Source of the DNA: an uncultured bacterium
GTDB lineage: Bacteria > Cyanobacteriota > Vampirovibrionia > Gastranaerophilales > Gastranaerophilaceae
DNA length: 15,309 nt
Direction: 5' to 3'
Assembly: GCA_902803265.1 (NCBI GenBank)
Contig: CADCPD010000099.1
Coordinates: forward strand, 1 to 15,309
The notes beneath the pieces were generated by a model that was not told where the DNA came from, did not search any database, and was given only the letters and a program-made list of their open reading frames with translations. Below, piece after piece: positions 1 to 7,001 of this stretch. The translations under genes and the position numbers were made by a program. How positions within the stretch are numbered: position 1 is the first letter of the stretch; each line of letters begins with the position of its first letter.

Positions 1-9
1 AAAAAAATA

Positions 10-81
10 CTCCCCAGGTTGGGCTCGAACCAACAACCTACCGGTTAACAGCCGGTTGCTCCACCATTGAGCTACTGAGGA
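10..81 (-). tRNA. tRNA-Asn (anticodon GTT)
   Basis: On the minus strand the sequence folds into a complete 72-nt cloverleaf. The acceptor arm pairs TCCTCAG with CTGGGGA with one T-G wobble, followed by a G discriminator base. The D arm starts GCTC, the anticodon arm is ACCGG-CTGTTAA-CCGGT with anticodon GTT, and the T arm is GTTGG-TTCGAGC-CCAAC. The 3' CCA is not encoded; the sequence runs directly into TATTTTTTT, which may be part of a terminator cut by the window edge. The lack of an encoded CCA implies that a CCA-adding enzyme finishes the tRNA, as is common in cyanobacteria and relatives. Confidence 0.96.
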
Positions 82-131
82 ATATCTTTCAGTTTAATGG
101 ATTTTAGTTTCCAATTTGAAACCGTATTACT

Positions 132-160
132 ATTATATACAAAAATTTTTATCTTGTAAA
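132..160 (-). promoter_or_regulatory. Sigma-70-type promoter for tRNA-Asn
   Basis: Read on the minus strand, TTTACA (155-160) and a perfect TATAAT (132-137) are separated by 17 bp, an almost ideal housekeeping promoter. Transcription would start near position 125, leaving about 44 nt of 5' leader to be removed before the mature tRNA end at 81. The promoter sits just past the stop codon of the ABC exporter gene, which reads in the same direction, so read-through from that gene could add to tRNA transcription. Confidence 0.7.
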
Positions 161-164
161 GTGG

Positions 165-1979
165 TTAATTTTTTATATTACTCATTTTTATTAAATATTC
201 TATTTCTTTATACAACGCACTTAGTTCCTTAAATGTTCCGGTATCAATTATTTCGCCATTTTTTAAGTATACGATTCTATCGCACATTTTTAATGTTGAA
301 AGTCTATGGGCTATTGCTATTATTGTTTTTTTACCCTTAAACTCTTTTAACATTTCTGTTACTTCGTTTTCTGTTTTTAAATCCAGTGCTGATGTTGCTT
401 CATCAAATATTAGAATTTTAGGATTTCTGTACAAGGCTCTTGCTATTGCAAGACGTTGTTTTTGGCCTTGTGATAAACCATTTGTTCCGAGTATTACTGC
501 TGCATTTGATTTTTCTTCAAATGTTTCTACATAATCCCACAATTGTGCTCTTTTTAATGCAATTTCTACTTGTTTATAATCTATTTCTTCATCCTCTATT
601 CCCCATGCTACATTTTTGGCAAATGAACCATCTACCAAATTTATATTTTGTGGAACATATCCTATTAATTTTCTTAAACTAAAAAAATTTCTTTGGTTTA
701 TAAATATATCATCAAGTGTTATATTTCCGTAATCAACAGGTAATAGACCCATGATTATTTCTGCAAGTGTTGTTTTTCCTGCTCCGGAATCTCCTATAAT
801 TCCTATAAACTCTCCGGCTCTTATCTCTAAATCTAAATTTTTTATTACAGGTCTGTTATCTCTATATTGAAAATTTATTCCTTCAAGTTTTAGTGAGTTT
901 TTGAATTCTAATGGCGGTAACTGCGCAGACAAATCAGGCAAATCTGGTTCTTCAAACTTATATGTCACAGCATACTCATTTAATTTTTCCATAAGTCTTT
1001 TTGTCGCATTTATCTGATTAAACGCACTTTGTATTCTATTTAATGCCGGAGCTATTCTGAATATGGCCATTACAACCAATCCATATGAAGCTAGGATTTT
1101 TGTAGTATCAGTTAAATTTTGAAGAGTAATTATTATCGCAAATAAAATAAATGTTATTACTATTAATGATTCAATTATGTACGGAGGAATTAATGTATAA
1201 TAATTATTTTCAAGCATTGTCAGATTATATCGTTCCTGATTTAGCTGAAATCTTTTGAAAAAATAATCCTCTATACCTAAAATTTTCACTTCTTTGATAT
1301 TTTTAATACATTCTATTATGCTGTTATTATTATCAACAGATGATCTTGCAAGATCTGCAGAAACAGAATTTGTTTTATATTTAAAAAATTTGTTTTGAAT
1401 CTTCATCGCAAAATACAAGAATAATGAAGTTATAATCGCTGTTAAAGGTAGTTTTATTAATAACAATAATAAAATAATCCCTATTACAATTGTATTTATG
1501 ATTATATTCAATGTTCTTAAAACATAACCATCCAAAACTTGACCTATCAGTATTGTAAGATTATAAATCTTTTCTGATGCGGGAGTCAGCATATTATCTT
1601 TATAAGAACCATAAAGATAATAATGCATGAATTTGGATGTTATGTCATTTTTCCAGCTAACTATAAATTTATTCTGAAAATATATAGTTCCCATCATATA
1701 AATATTTTTTATGACAAATATTAATATGGCGCCAAATCCAATTAAAAATGTGTTAAATCCTACGTTGTCAAGTTTTAAGCTCTCCGTTATAAATAAATAC
1801 AATGGAGTATTAGTAACTGTTTTAGGATTTATTATCATTAGGATAAAAGGATATATTAAGGCAATTCCTATAAATTCCATAAAACCGGCAACGATAGACA
1901 AAAATATAAAAAAGTATATGTTATTTATTTTATCTTGTCCGTAGTTATCTAAAAATAATTTGAAATTTTTGTATATCAT
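165..1979 (-). CDS. ABC exporter, fused membrane and ATPase domains (PglK/MsbA-like)
   Basis: A 604-residue half-transporter expected to dimerise in the inner membrane and use ATP to export or flip a lipid-linked substrate. The N-terminal half is hydrophobic, with about six membrane segments (first two near residues 22-50 and 77-99). The C-terminal half is a complete nucleotide-binding domain: Walker A GDSGAGKTT (396-404, Lys402), signature LSQGQ (502-506, Gln in place of the first Gly of LSGGQ), Walker B ending Asp526-Glu527, and H-loop His558. The pattern around ALNRIQSAFNQ before the ATPase domain resembles Campylobacter PglK, the flippase for lipid-linked oligosaccharides, so a glycan-lipid substrate is a fair guess; MsbA-like lipid or peptide export remain possible. 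No glycosyltransferase genes flank it. No clear Shine-Dalgarno sequence precedes the ATG; the next internal Met is at residue 34, inside the first membrane segment, so this start is preferred. Confidence 0.9.
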   Translation of the reverse strand: MIYKNFKLFLDNYGQDKINNIYFFIFLSIVAGFMEFIGIALIYPFILMIINPKTVTNTPLYLFITESLKLDNVGFNTFLIGFGAILIFVIKNIYMMGTIYFQNKFIVSWKNDITSKFMHYYLYGSYKDNMLTPASEKIYNLTILIGQVLDGYVLRTLNIIINTIVIGIILLLLLIKLPLTAIITSLFLYFAMKIQNKFFKYKTNSVSADLARSSVDNNNSIIECIKNIKEVKILGIEDYFFKRFQLNQERYNLTMLENNYYTLIPPYIIESLIVITFILFAIIITLQNLTDTTKILASYGLVVMAIFRIAPALNRIQSAFNQINATKRLMEKLNEYAVTYKFEEPDLPDLSAQLPPLEFKNSLKLEGINFQYRDNRPVIKNLDLEIRAGEFIGIIGDSGAGKTTLAEIIMGLLPVDYGNITLDDIFINQRNFFSLRKLIGYVPQNINLVDGSFAKNVAWGIEDEEIDYKQVEIALKRAQLWDYVETFEEKSNAAVILGTNGLSQGQKQRLAIARALYRNPKILIFDEATSALDLKTENEVTEMLKEFKGKKTIIAIAHRLSTLKMCDRIVYLKNGEIIDTGTFKELSALYKEIEYLIKMSNIKN

Positions 1980-2012
1980 AAATTTATTTTACATTAAAAA
2001 AAAGTTAAGTTC

Positions 2013-2058
2013 TTTTAATTTTATTAAAATTAAGATATAATTATATTAAAAAAGGAGG
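2013..2058 (+). promoter_or_regulatory. Promoter and strong RBS of the BI-1 family gene
   Basis: TATAAT at 2036-2041 is a perfect -10 box; the matching -35 at 2013-2018 (TTTTAA, 17-bp spacing) is weak. The -10 lies in a 12-bp perfect palindrome (2035-2046) that also gives a TATAAT on the opposite strand (2040-2045), so the exporter on the minus strand may share this region. A full Shine-Dalgarno GGAGG lies at 2054-2058, 5 nt before the ATG at 2064. Confidence 0.5.
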
Positions 2059-2063
2059 TTTTT

Positions 2064-2795
2064 ATGTCAAATCCTGTTTTTACAGAAAATGCAGTTAAAA
2101 CGGATAGTTCTGCTTATACAGGCGTTCCTATGACAATACAAGGTGTAATTAATAAAACAGGCTTTTTATTAGTTTGTTTATTAATGTCAAGTTTTTATAT
2201 TTGGAGAACGTATTTTCAAGGATATACTGATAAAGTTGCAATGCTTACGGTTGCGGGCTTTATTGTAAGTATTATAGCTTTTATTGCTTGTATGTTTAAT
2301 AGAAAAATTCTTCATATTGCAGCACCTGTTTATGCTATTGGAGAAGGGTTGATTTTAGGTGGAACAACTGCTTTCATTGAAACTCAATATCCGGGTATTG
2401 CAATACAAGCTGTTGGTTGTACATTTGTTGCATTTGCAGCCATGCTTTTTGCTTATCAGTTAAAATTAATAAGAGCAACTGAAAAATTTAGAAGTGTTAT
2501 TATTGTTGCAACTCTTTCTATTGCAGGTATTTATTTGATTCAGCTTATAGGCATGTTTTTTGGTAAAAGTATTCCTTATATCTTTACTTCAAGTACTTTA
2601 GGTATAGGGTTCAGCGTACTGGTTGTTGGTATTGCTGCATTAAATTTGATTTTGGATTTTGATTTTATAGAACAAGCTTATCAAAGAGGAATGGACAAAA
2701 GCTTTGAATGGTATGGCGCTTTTGGATTGATGGTTACTCTTGTTTGGTTGTATATTGAAATCTTAAATCTTCTAGCAAAATTAAGAAACAGATAA
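2064..2795 (+). CDS. Bax inhibitor-1/YccA family integral membrane protein
   Basis: A 243-residue protein with a short hydrophilic N-terminus (about 30 residues) followed by seven probable membrane segments. The C-terminal pattern FDFIEQAYQRGMDK, then EWYGAFGLMVTLVWLY, is typical of the bacterial BI-1/YccA subgroup (BaxI_1-like). Related proteins include pH-dependent calcium-leak channels (BsYetJ) and YccA, a modulator of the FtsH protease; which role applies here cannot be told from sequence. The length is usual for the family. It stands alone, with its own promoter, a strong ribosome binding site and a following terminator. The start is fixed by GGAGG 5 nt upstream. Confidence 0.88.
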   Translation: MSNPVFTENAVKTDSSAYTGVPMTIQGVINKTGFLLVCLLMSSFYIWRTYFQGYTDKVAMLTVAGFIVSIIAFIACMFNRKILHIAAPVYAIGEGLILGGTTAFIETQYPGIAIQAVGCTFVAFAAMLFAYQLKLIRATEKFRSVIIVATLSIAGIYLIQLIGMFFGKSIPYIFTSSTLGIGFSVLVVGIAALNLILDFDFIEQAYQRGMDKSFEWYGAFGLMVTLVWLYIEILNLLAKLRNR

Positions 2796-2811
2796 ATTTT
2801 GTTTTATTTAT

Positions 2812-2850
2812 AAAAAAGAGGTCTTAATTTTTAGTTAAGACCTCTTTTTT
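2812..2850. terminator. Bidirectional intrinsic terminator between convergent genes
   Basis: A perfect 16-bp stem (arms 2812-2827 and 2835-2850) with a 7-nt loop, GC-rich core GAGGTCTT / AAGACCTC, and A/T tracts on both sides. It ends the BI-1 gene on the plus strand and, in reverse, the DciA-like gene whose stop codon is at 2875. Confidence 0.92.
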
Positions 2851-2874
2851 ATATGAAATAATGATATTATTATT

Positions 2875-3267
2875 TTATACTGATATATATTCCTCATCCC
2901 ATTTTTTAGGGTCAAATTTTAAATCTCGTACAGTTATTTTTAGTGATTTCGTATATGGTGCGAGCTTCTCTATGATTTCATGTTTTCTTAAAAGCAGTTC
3001 CTGCGCAACTATAGCATTTTTACATGCAATTATCATTGTATATTGTGGAGCCATTCCATAAGGATAAGAAAGTTCACCAAATTTTTCACCGACCGCTTTT
3101 TTCCAGAATTTATACAACGTATTTCTATTTATAGCTTTTTTTATCAAATTTTTAGTATTGTTACTAAATTCATCATCATTATTTTTTTTTGATTTACTTG
3201 TATCATCAAGCATTGAAGCTAAAATATTATCAATACCTTCAAAATTTGAATATAAAATTTTTTTCAT
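2875..3267 (-). CDS. DciA-like DUF721 protein
   Basis: A 130-residue protein. Residues about 45-125 fit the DUF721 pattern: a Trp-centred helix (FWKKAVGEKFGE), a strand (YTMIIACKNAIVAQEL) matching the family's L.V.v.s..waqeL pattern, a second helix, and a final strand ending LKITVRDLKF. DUF721 includes DciA, which helps load the replicative helicase DnaB at the origin in bacteria without DnaC/DnaI; some members lie near recF/gyrB. The first 45 residues are polar and Lys/Asn/Asp-rich, probably disordered. The neighbours are not replication genes, so the role rests on family resemblance. It is divergent from nrnA with only 39 bp between them and shares a terminator with the convergent BI-1 gene. 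The start is MKK, without an obvious Shine-Dalgarno. Confidence 0.7.
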   Translation of the reverse strand: MKKILYSNFEGIDNILASMLDDTSKSKKNNDDEFSNNTKNLIKKAINRNTLYKFWKKAVGEKFGELSYPYGMAPQYTMIIACKNAIVAQELLLRKHEIIEKLAPYTKSLKITVRDLKFDPKKWDEEYISV

Positions 3268-3306
3268 ATAAAACTCGTTAAATTTATTTATGGTAGAATT
3301 AAAACT

Positions 3307-4272
3307 ATGAACGTAGATAATTTAAATGATATCATAAATAAATCGAAAAATATATTGATTATGACTCATATAAATCCTGATGGTGATGCGTTAGGGTCAA
3401 TGACGGCTGTTTATTCTTTAATTTTAGATAATTTTAAGAAAAAAGCAACTATGTTGGCATTATCACATATTCCAAATGTCTATAATTACCTTCCTCACAT
3501 AAAAGAAGCAAAAATATTAAATGAAATAGATAAATCAATGGTTTATGATTTGGTAATTGCTGTTGATATTGCGGCGTTAGATAGATTAGCTGATGGTCAA
3601 ATTCTTTACGATAAATCAAAAGTAAAGGTAAATTTTGATCATCATAAAACAAACAATAAATACGGTGATATTGTTGTTGTTGAAGGTGATGCAAGTTCTG
3701 CCGGCGAAGTAATATACAAGGTTGCAAAATCTTTAGGTTGGAAAATTAGTGAAGACACAGCTTTATGTTTGTATACTTCTATTTTAACAGATACAGGCGG
3801 TTTTAGATTTGATAATACATCTGCTGAATCTTTACGTATAGCTGCTGATTTGGTTGATATCGGTGTTAAACCTGTCGATGTTTATAAAAAATGTTATGAA
3901 AATAAGTCAAAAGGGCTTGTTTTATTTCAAAACTATTGTGTTAACAAAGCTCAATTTCTTGATGACGATAAGATTGCATATCTTGTTATTTATAAAAAAG
4001 ATTTGGATAAATTTAACGCAAAAAGTGATTATACAGATGGTATAGCAGAAACCTTACGATCTATTCATACCACAGAAGTATCTTTTGTTTTAAGAGAAAT
4101 TGGTGATAAAGTATTTAAAGCTTCGATGCGAAGTAAACATATTGATATAGCAAAAGTCTGTGAACATTTTTCCGGCGGTGGACATAAATTTGCTGCAGGA
4201 TGCACGGTTAAAGCTTCTGCAGAAGATGCGGTTAAGCGTATCATTAACCAAATTCATTTACAGGAATTTTAA
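3307..4272 (+). CDS. nrnA: NanoRNase / pAp phosphatase NrnA (DHH-DHHA1 family)
   Basis: A 321-residue cytoplasmic phosphoesterase predicted to degrade 2-5-nt RNA fragments and dephosphorylate 3'-phosphoadenosine 5'-phosphate; some relatives also hydrolyse linear dinucleotides from c-di-AMP/c-di-GMP turnover. All metal-binding motifs are visible: His21-x3-Asp25-x-Asp27 (HINPDGDALGS), the acidic pair region VIAVDIAALD, the DHH triad Asp111-His112-His113 followed by ASSAGEV, and DTGGFRFDNT. The C-terminal DHHA1 substrate-binding motif GGGH (290-293) continues as KFAAGC. The length is normal for NrnA. The stop codon overlaps the next ATG by one base (TAATG), so translation with the following membrane protein is probably coupled. 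No good Shine-Dalgarno precedes the ATG; a TAGAAT box at 3294-3299 lies only 7 nt upstream. Confidence 0.93.
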   Translation: MNVDNLNDIINKSKNILIMTHINPDGDALGSMTAVYSLILDNFKKKATMLALSHIPNVYNYLPHIKEAKILNEIDKSMVYDLVIAVDIAALDRLADGQILYDKSKVKVNFDHHKTNNKYGDIVVVEGDASSAGEVIYKVAKSLGWKISEDTALCLYTSILTDTGGFRFDNTSAESLRIAADLVDIGVKPVDVYKKCYENKSKGLVLFQNYCVNKAQFLDDDKIAYLVIYKKDLDKFNAKSDYTDGIAETLRSIHTTEVSFVLREIGDKVFKASMRSKHIDIAKVCEHFSGGGHKFAAGCTVKASAEDAVKRIINQIHLQEF

Positions 4273-5126
4273 TGAAAAGATTTGTAGTATATTTAAAAAG
4301 GTTACTGACCTCTATATTGGATAATGACTTTTTTGGAATGGCTTCTGAAATGAGTTATATGTGCTGCTTGGGCATATTTCCAATGATGCTTTTTTTAACC
4401 GGTGTATTTGGCTGGTTAGGGAAACATGAATTTATGCGTCCTATTTTCGCATTTATGTCTTCTATAATGCCGGGTGATTCTATAAATTTGGTGCACACAG
4501 TTTTAAAAGAAGTTATATTTTACAATAAAGGTGGCTTTTGGGCGCTTTTGGGGTTCTTTATCACATGTTTTTTAACAACAAATATGGTAGCAATTATTGC
4601 AAAAGGTTTAAACAGAGCCTATAAAATAAGTGAAACCCGTTCATTTTTATATACGAGAGCTGTGGCATTTTTAATGGTTTGCGTTGATACTGCCGTTTTG
4701 TTTTTGACAATAAACTTAATCATTTTTGGTAAAATAATTATTAATTTCTGCGTTGTTTATTTACATTTAGGTCAAAATTTTGCTGCTGTATGGATGTTCT
4801 GCAGATGGCCGCTCGCGTTTTTGGCATTGTATTTAATGGCATTTTTACATTATTATCTTCTACCGGACATGAAAGGTTCAGAAAAATTGAAATTAAAAAG
4901 TACAGTTCCGGGGACATTTTTCTTTTGCATTTCGTGGTTAATAGGTTCAGGTATTTTTGCTCTTTACGTTAATAATTTACATACTTATAACTTTGTTTAC
5001 GGAACCATTGGAGCTTTTGCCGTGATGATGGTTTGGTTGTATTATACATCTCTTTTGATGTTAATTGGTGCAACTATAAATTCTACGGTTTATAACAGAT
5101 TGGAAATTAAAGTAAATGGAAAATAA
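4272..5126 (+). CDS. YihY/BrkB-family inner-membrane protein
   Basis: A 284-residue protein with about six long membrane segments, matching the YihY/virulence factor BrkB (formerly RNase BN-like, UPF0761) family. Diagnostic stretches are the N-terminal DNDFFGMASEMSYMCCLGIFP segment (the family's 'a..lsy..llsl.P' motif), a central PGDS/KEVI region, and the C-terminal YNFVYGTIGAFAVMMVWLYY segment (family 'YG.lg.vi..m.wly'). The function is not established; older claims of RNase BN activity for the family were withdrawn in favour of another gene. It overlaps nrnA by 1 nt upstream and metW by 11 nt downstream, so the three are one translation-coupled unit. Confidence 0.9.
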   Translation: MKRFVVYLKRLLTSILDNDFFGMASEMSYMCCLGIFPMMLFLTGVFGWLGKHEFMRPIFAFMSSIMPGDSINLVHTVLKEVIFYNKGGFWALLGFFITCFLTTNMVAIIAKGLNRAYKISETRSFLYTRAVAFLMVCVDTAVLFLTINLIIFGKIIINFCVVYLHLGQNFAAVWMFCRWPLAFLALYLMAFLHYYLLPDMKGSEKLKLKSTVPGTFFFCISWLIGSGIFALYVNNLHTYNFVYGTIGAFAVMMVWLYYTSLLMLIGATINSTVYNRLEIKVNGK

Positions 5127-5727
5127 TAGAGGTTTACATTTAAATTATTCTATCATTTTAAACATTATTGAAGAAAATTCTACTGTTCTTGATTTGGGTT
5201 GTGGAGATGGAACTCTTTTAAAGACCTTGATTGAAAAAAAACATGTCAAAGGTAAAGGAATTGAAATAAACCAAGACAGTGTTATCAGTTGTTTAGAGAA
5301 TGGTGTTTGTACAATACAGGGTGATATTGATGAAGGTTTAACTCAGTTTTCTGACAAAGAATACGATTATGTTGTTTTGAACAGAACCGTTCAGGCAACA
5401 GAGCATCCCGATTTTGTTATTAAAGAGATGTTACGTGTGGGAAAGAAAGGTATTGTAAGTTTTCCTAATTTTGCATATTGGAAAGTTAGATTTGATCTTT
5501 TGTTGAATGGTAAAATGCCGGTTTCAAAGATGCTGCCATACGAATGGTATAATACTCCTAACATTCATTTGTTAACAATTAATGATTTTTTTGAATTTGT
5601 AAAAAATAATAATATTAAAATATTAGATTCTATATATCTTAACCATTCTCAGGTAAGAAAAAATAAAATTTTGAGATTATTTCCGAATTTATTTGCAGAA
5701 GAAGCTGTTTTTATTCTTTCGACCTAA
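5116..5727 (+). CDS. metW: MetW-type SAM-dependent methyltransferase-fold protein
   Basis: A 203-residue class I methyltransferase-fold protein. The SAM-binding motif VLDLGCGDGT (24-33) is followed by GIEI at the second strand, and by the MetW-specific blocks CLENGVCTIQGDIDEGL, VVLNRTVQATEHP, SFPNFAYWKVR and PYEWYNTPNIH. These are highly conserved in MetW, which in proteobacteria binds the acyltransferase MetX and stimulates homoserine acylation in methionine synthesis. Here no metX is adjacent; the partners are nrnA and a YihY protein. The start ATG lies inside the last codons of the upstream gene (11-nt overlap). No strong terminator follows, only a weak 5-bp stem and a T run. Confidence 0.9.
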   Translation: MENNRGLHLNYSIILNIIEENSTVLDLGCGDGTLLKTLIEKKHVKGKGIEINQDSVISCLENGVCTIQGDIDEGLTQFSDKEYDYVVLNRTVQATEHPDFVIKEMLRVGKKGIVSFPNFAYWKVRFDLLLNGKMPVSKMLPYEWYNTPNIHLLTINDFFEFVKNNNIKILDSIYLNHSQVRKNKILRLFPNLFAEEAVFILST

Positions 5728-5737
5728 TATTTACATA

Positions 5738-5794
5738 TTGTATTTTTTTTTTAATAATATATAATTAGTTTAAAATTATCGAAAAATGGAGAAG
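5738..5794 (+). promoter_or_regulatory. Promoter and RBS of the pseudo-receiver/GGDEF gene
   Basis: TTGTAT (5738-5743) and a perfect TATAAT (5760-5765) are 16 bp apart, with a spacer that is largely a T tract (5743-5752). The Shine-Dalgarno GGAGAAG at 5788-5794 precedes the ATG at 5798. The gene also has a terminator of its own, so it is probably transcribed alone. Confidence 0.55.
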
Positions 5795-5797
5795 TAA

Positions 5798-6670
5798 ATG
5801 AGTAACGTAGTAATTTATACAACAAAAAAAGAATCAGCACTGGCTGATATGTTGCAAGGTTTTGAAGACATTAATGTTAGAGTTGAATTAGCAGAAACAC
5901 TGAAAGATTACGAAAGTATTGTTCCAAGTTTGGTCATACTGGAAGATGTTCCTGACTTAAAAGATGAGTTAATGGTGACTTTGTTTAAGGTTCCAATATT
6001 ATTTGTTGGTCCTATATTTACTGATGTTACGGTAAGAGCAGAAAGTTATGACTTTATTCAAACACCTGTTAATAAAGATGAATTGTTGATAAGAGTACGT
6101 TCTTTATTGAAAATTAAAGAATACAAAGATAGAATCAACAAAGTATCGACAACTGATGAATTAACAGGCTTACATAACAGAAAATATTTACAAGAACGTT
6201 TAGATCAAGAGATTGCACGTGCAAGACGTTATAAAACTCCATTGTCATGTTTGCTTTTTGATATTGACTTTTTCAAAGTTGTTAATGATATGTATGGTTA
6301 TGAATGGGGCGATGTTTTATTAAAAAATCTTGCTGAAAAATTAAAACAAATGGTAAGAAAAGAAGACGTTTTAACTCGTTACGGAGATGAAGAGTTTATT
6401 TTAATTCTTCCAAATACAACAGAAGAGAATGCGTTCTTATTTGGAGAAAGATTCAGAAGAGATATTGAAAAAATGGAATTTATTCCTGCAGGAGAAGAAG
6501 AAAGACATCCTATTACAATCTCAGGTGGTATTTCGACATATCCATGTTTACCAAATGTTGAAGAAGATGCAAATACTGTTATCAGATATGCAGAACATGC
6601 TCTTTATAATGCGAAAAGACGTGGTAAAAACAAGATTATTCAATTCTCTCAAATTAATTTAGAATACTAA
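5798..6670 (+). CDS. Pseudo-receiver plus degenerate GGDEF-domain protein
   Basis: A 290-residue soluble protein. Residues 1-108 have a receiver-like pattern, but the acidic pair is replaced by Thr8-Thr9, the phospho-acceptor position reads Glu49 (in SLVILEDVPD), and the conserved KP lysine is Thr89 (IQTP). Phosphorylation is therefore unlikely and the Glu could mimic it. Residues 118-285 are a GGDEF domain: DELTGLHNR, metal-site FDID (154-157), ND (163-164) and YGYEWGD in place of the usual GHxxGD. The signature is Gly196-Asp-Glu-Glu-Phe200, so the second Gly of GG(D/E)EF is Asp. The inhibitory-site motif RxxD (Arg187, Asp190) is intact at the canonical 5-residue spacing. By analogy with PopA-type proteins, this suggests a c-di-GMP receptor, though residual cyclase activity is not excluded. 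It is monocistronic and lies next to a flagellar operon. Confidence 0.88.
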   Translation: MSNVVIYTTKKESALADMLQGFEDINVRVELAETLKDYESIVPSLVILEDVPDLKDELMVTLFKVPILFVGPIFTDVTVRAESYDFIQTPVNKDELLIRVRSLLKIKEYKDRINKVSTTDELTGLHNRKYLQERLDQEIARARRYKTPLSCLLFDIDFFKVVNDMYGYEWGDVLLKNLAEKLKQMVRKEDVLTRYGDEEFILILPNTTEENAFLFGERFRRDIEKMEFIPAGEEERHPITISGGISTYPCLPNVEEDANTVIRYAEHALYNAKRRGKNKIIQFSQINLEY

Positions 6671-6687
6671 AGAGAATAAAGACAAAT

Positions 6688-6720
6688 AAAAAAGAGACCT
6701 AAATTTAGGTCTCTTTTTTT
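6688..6720. terminator. Intrinsic terminator after the GGDEF gene
   Basis: A perfect palindrome with 16-nt half-sites (6688-6703 / 6704-6719), GC-containing core GAGACCT / AGGTCTC, a central AAATTT that forms the loop, and a T tract. The plus-strand gene ends 17 nt before it. It is symmetric enough to work in both directions. Confidence 0.9.
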
Positions 6721-7001
6721 ATTTATAAAATAAAATATTAAACCACCCAAAAAAATGATTATTTTTAGGTTTAATATCATATTAATAAATTAGTAAATAA
6801 ATCGTTGTAAAATTTTAAAGAGTCTTTAAAATTAAAGGTTTTTAGGAATTTCTAAATCTTTAGATTTAAATCCTTGGATAACCATCAAATGTATTAAATA
6901 TGACCTTTTTGTTGATGTATATCTCATAAAAAAAATGTAATATAAACAGTGTAGAAAGTTAAAAACTGAAAAGGGACATATAAAAAGTTGGGGGGAACCA
7001 A
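6721..7001 (+). promoter_or_regulatory. Non-coding leader of the two-component/flagellar operon with three inverted repeats
   Basis: No gene is visible here. Three dyads are: a 10-bp inverted repeat ATATTAAACC (6735-6744) / GGTTTAATAT (6768-6777) with a 23-nt centre; an 11-bp repeat AATTTTAAAGA (6811-6821) / TCTTTAAAATT (6823-6833) with a 1-nt centre; and TAAATCT (6853-6859) / AGATTTA (6862-6868), extendable outward through AGGA / TCCT. They may be operators or RNA hairpins. A weak promoter candidate is TTGATG (6912-6917), 18 bp, TGTAAT (6936-6941), giving a 5' leader of about 50 nt. The ribosome binding site is a run of six G (6990-6995), 6 nt before the ATG at 7002. Confidence 0.5.

Noticed and set aside
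5726..5752. Weak stem AATAT/ATATT followed by a 10-T run after metW, as a terminator.
   Set aside because: The stem is 5 bp and all A/T, too weak to support a terminator call; the T run also forms the spacer of the next gene's promoter.
6383..6397. GDEEF as a possible frameshift or sequencing error of GGDEF.
   Set aside because: The frame is sound on both sides (RxxD before, ILILP after), spacing to the I-site is exact, and a simple indel would not give this substitution. It is treated as a real change.
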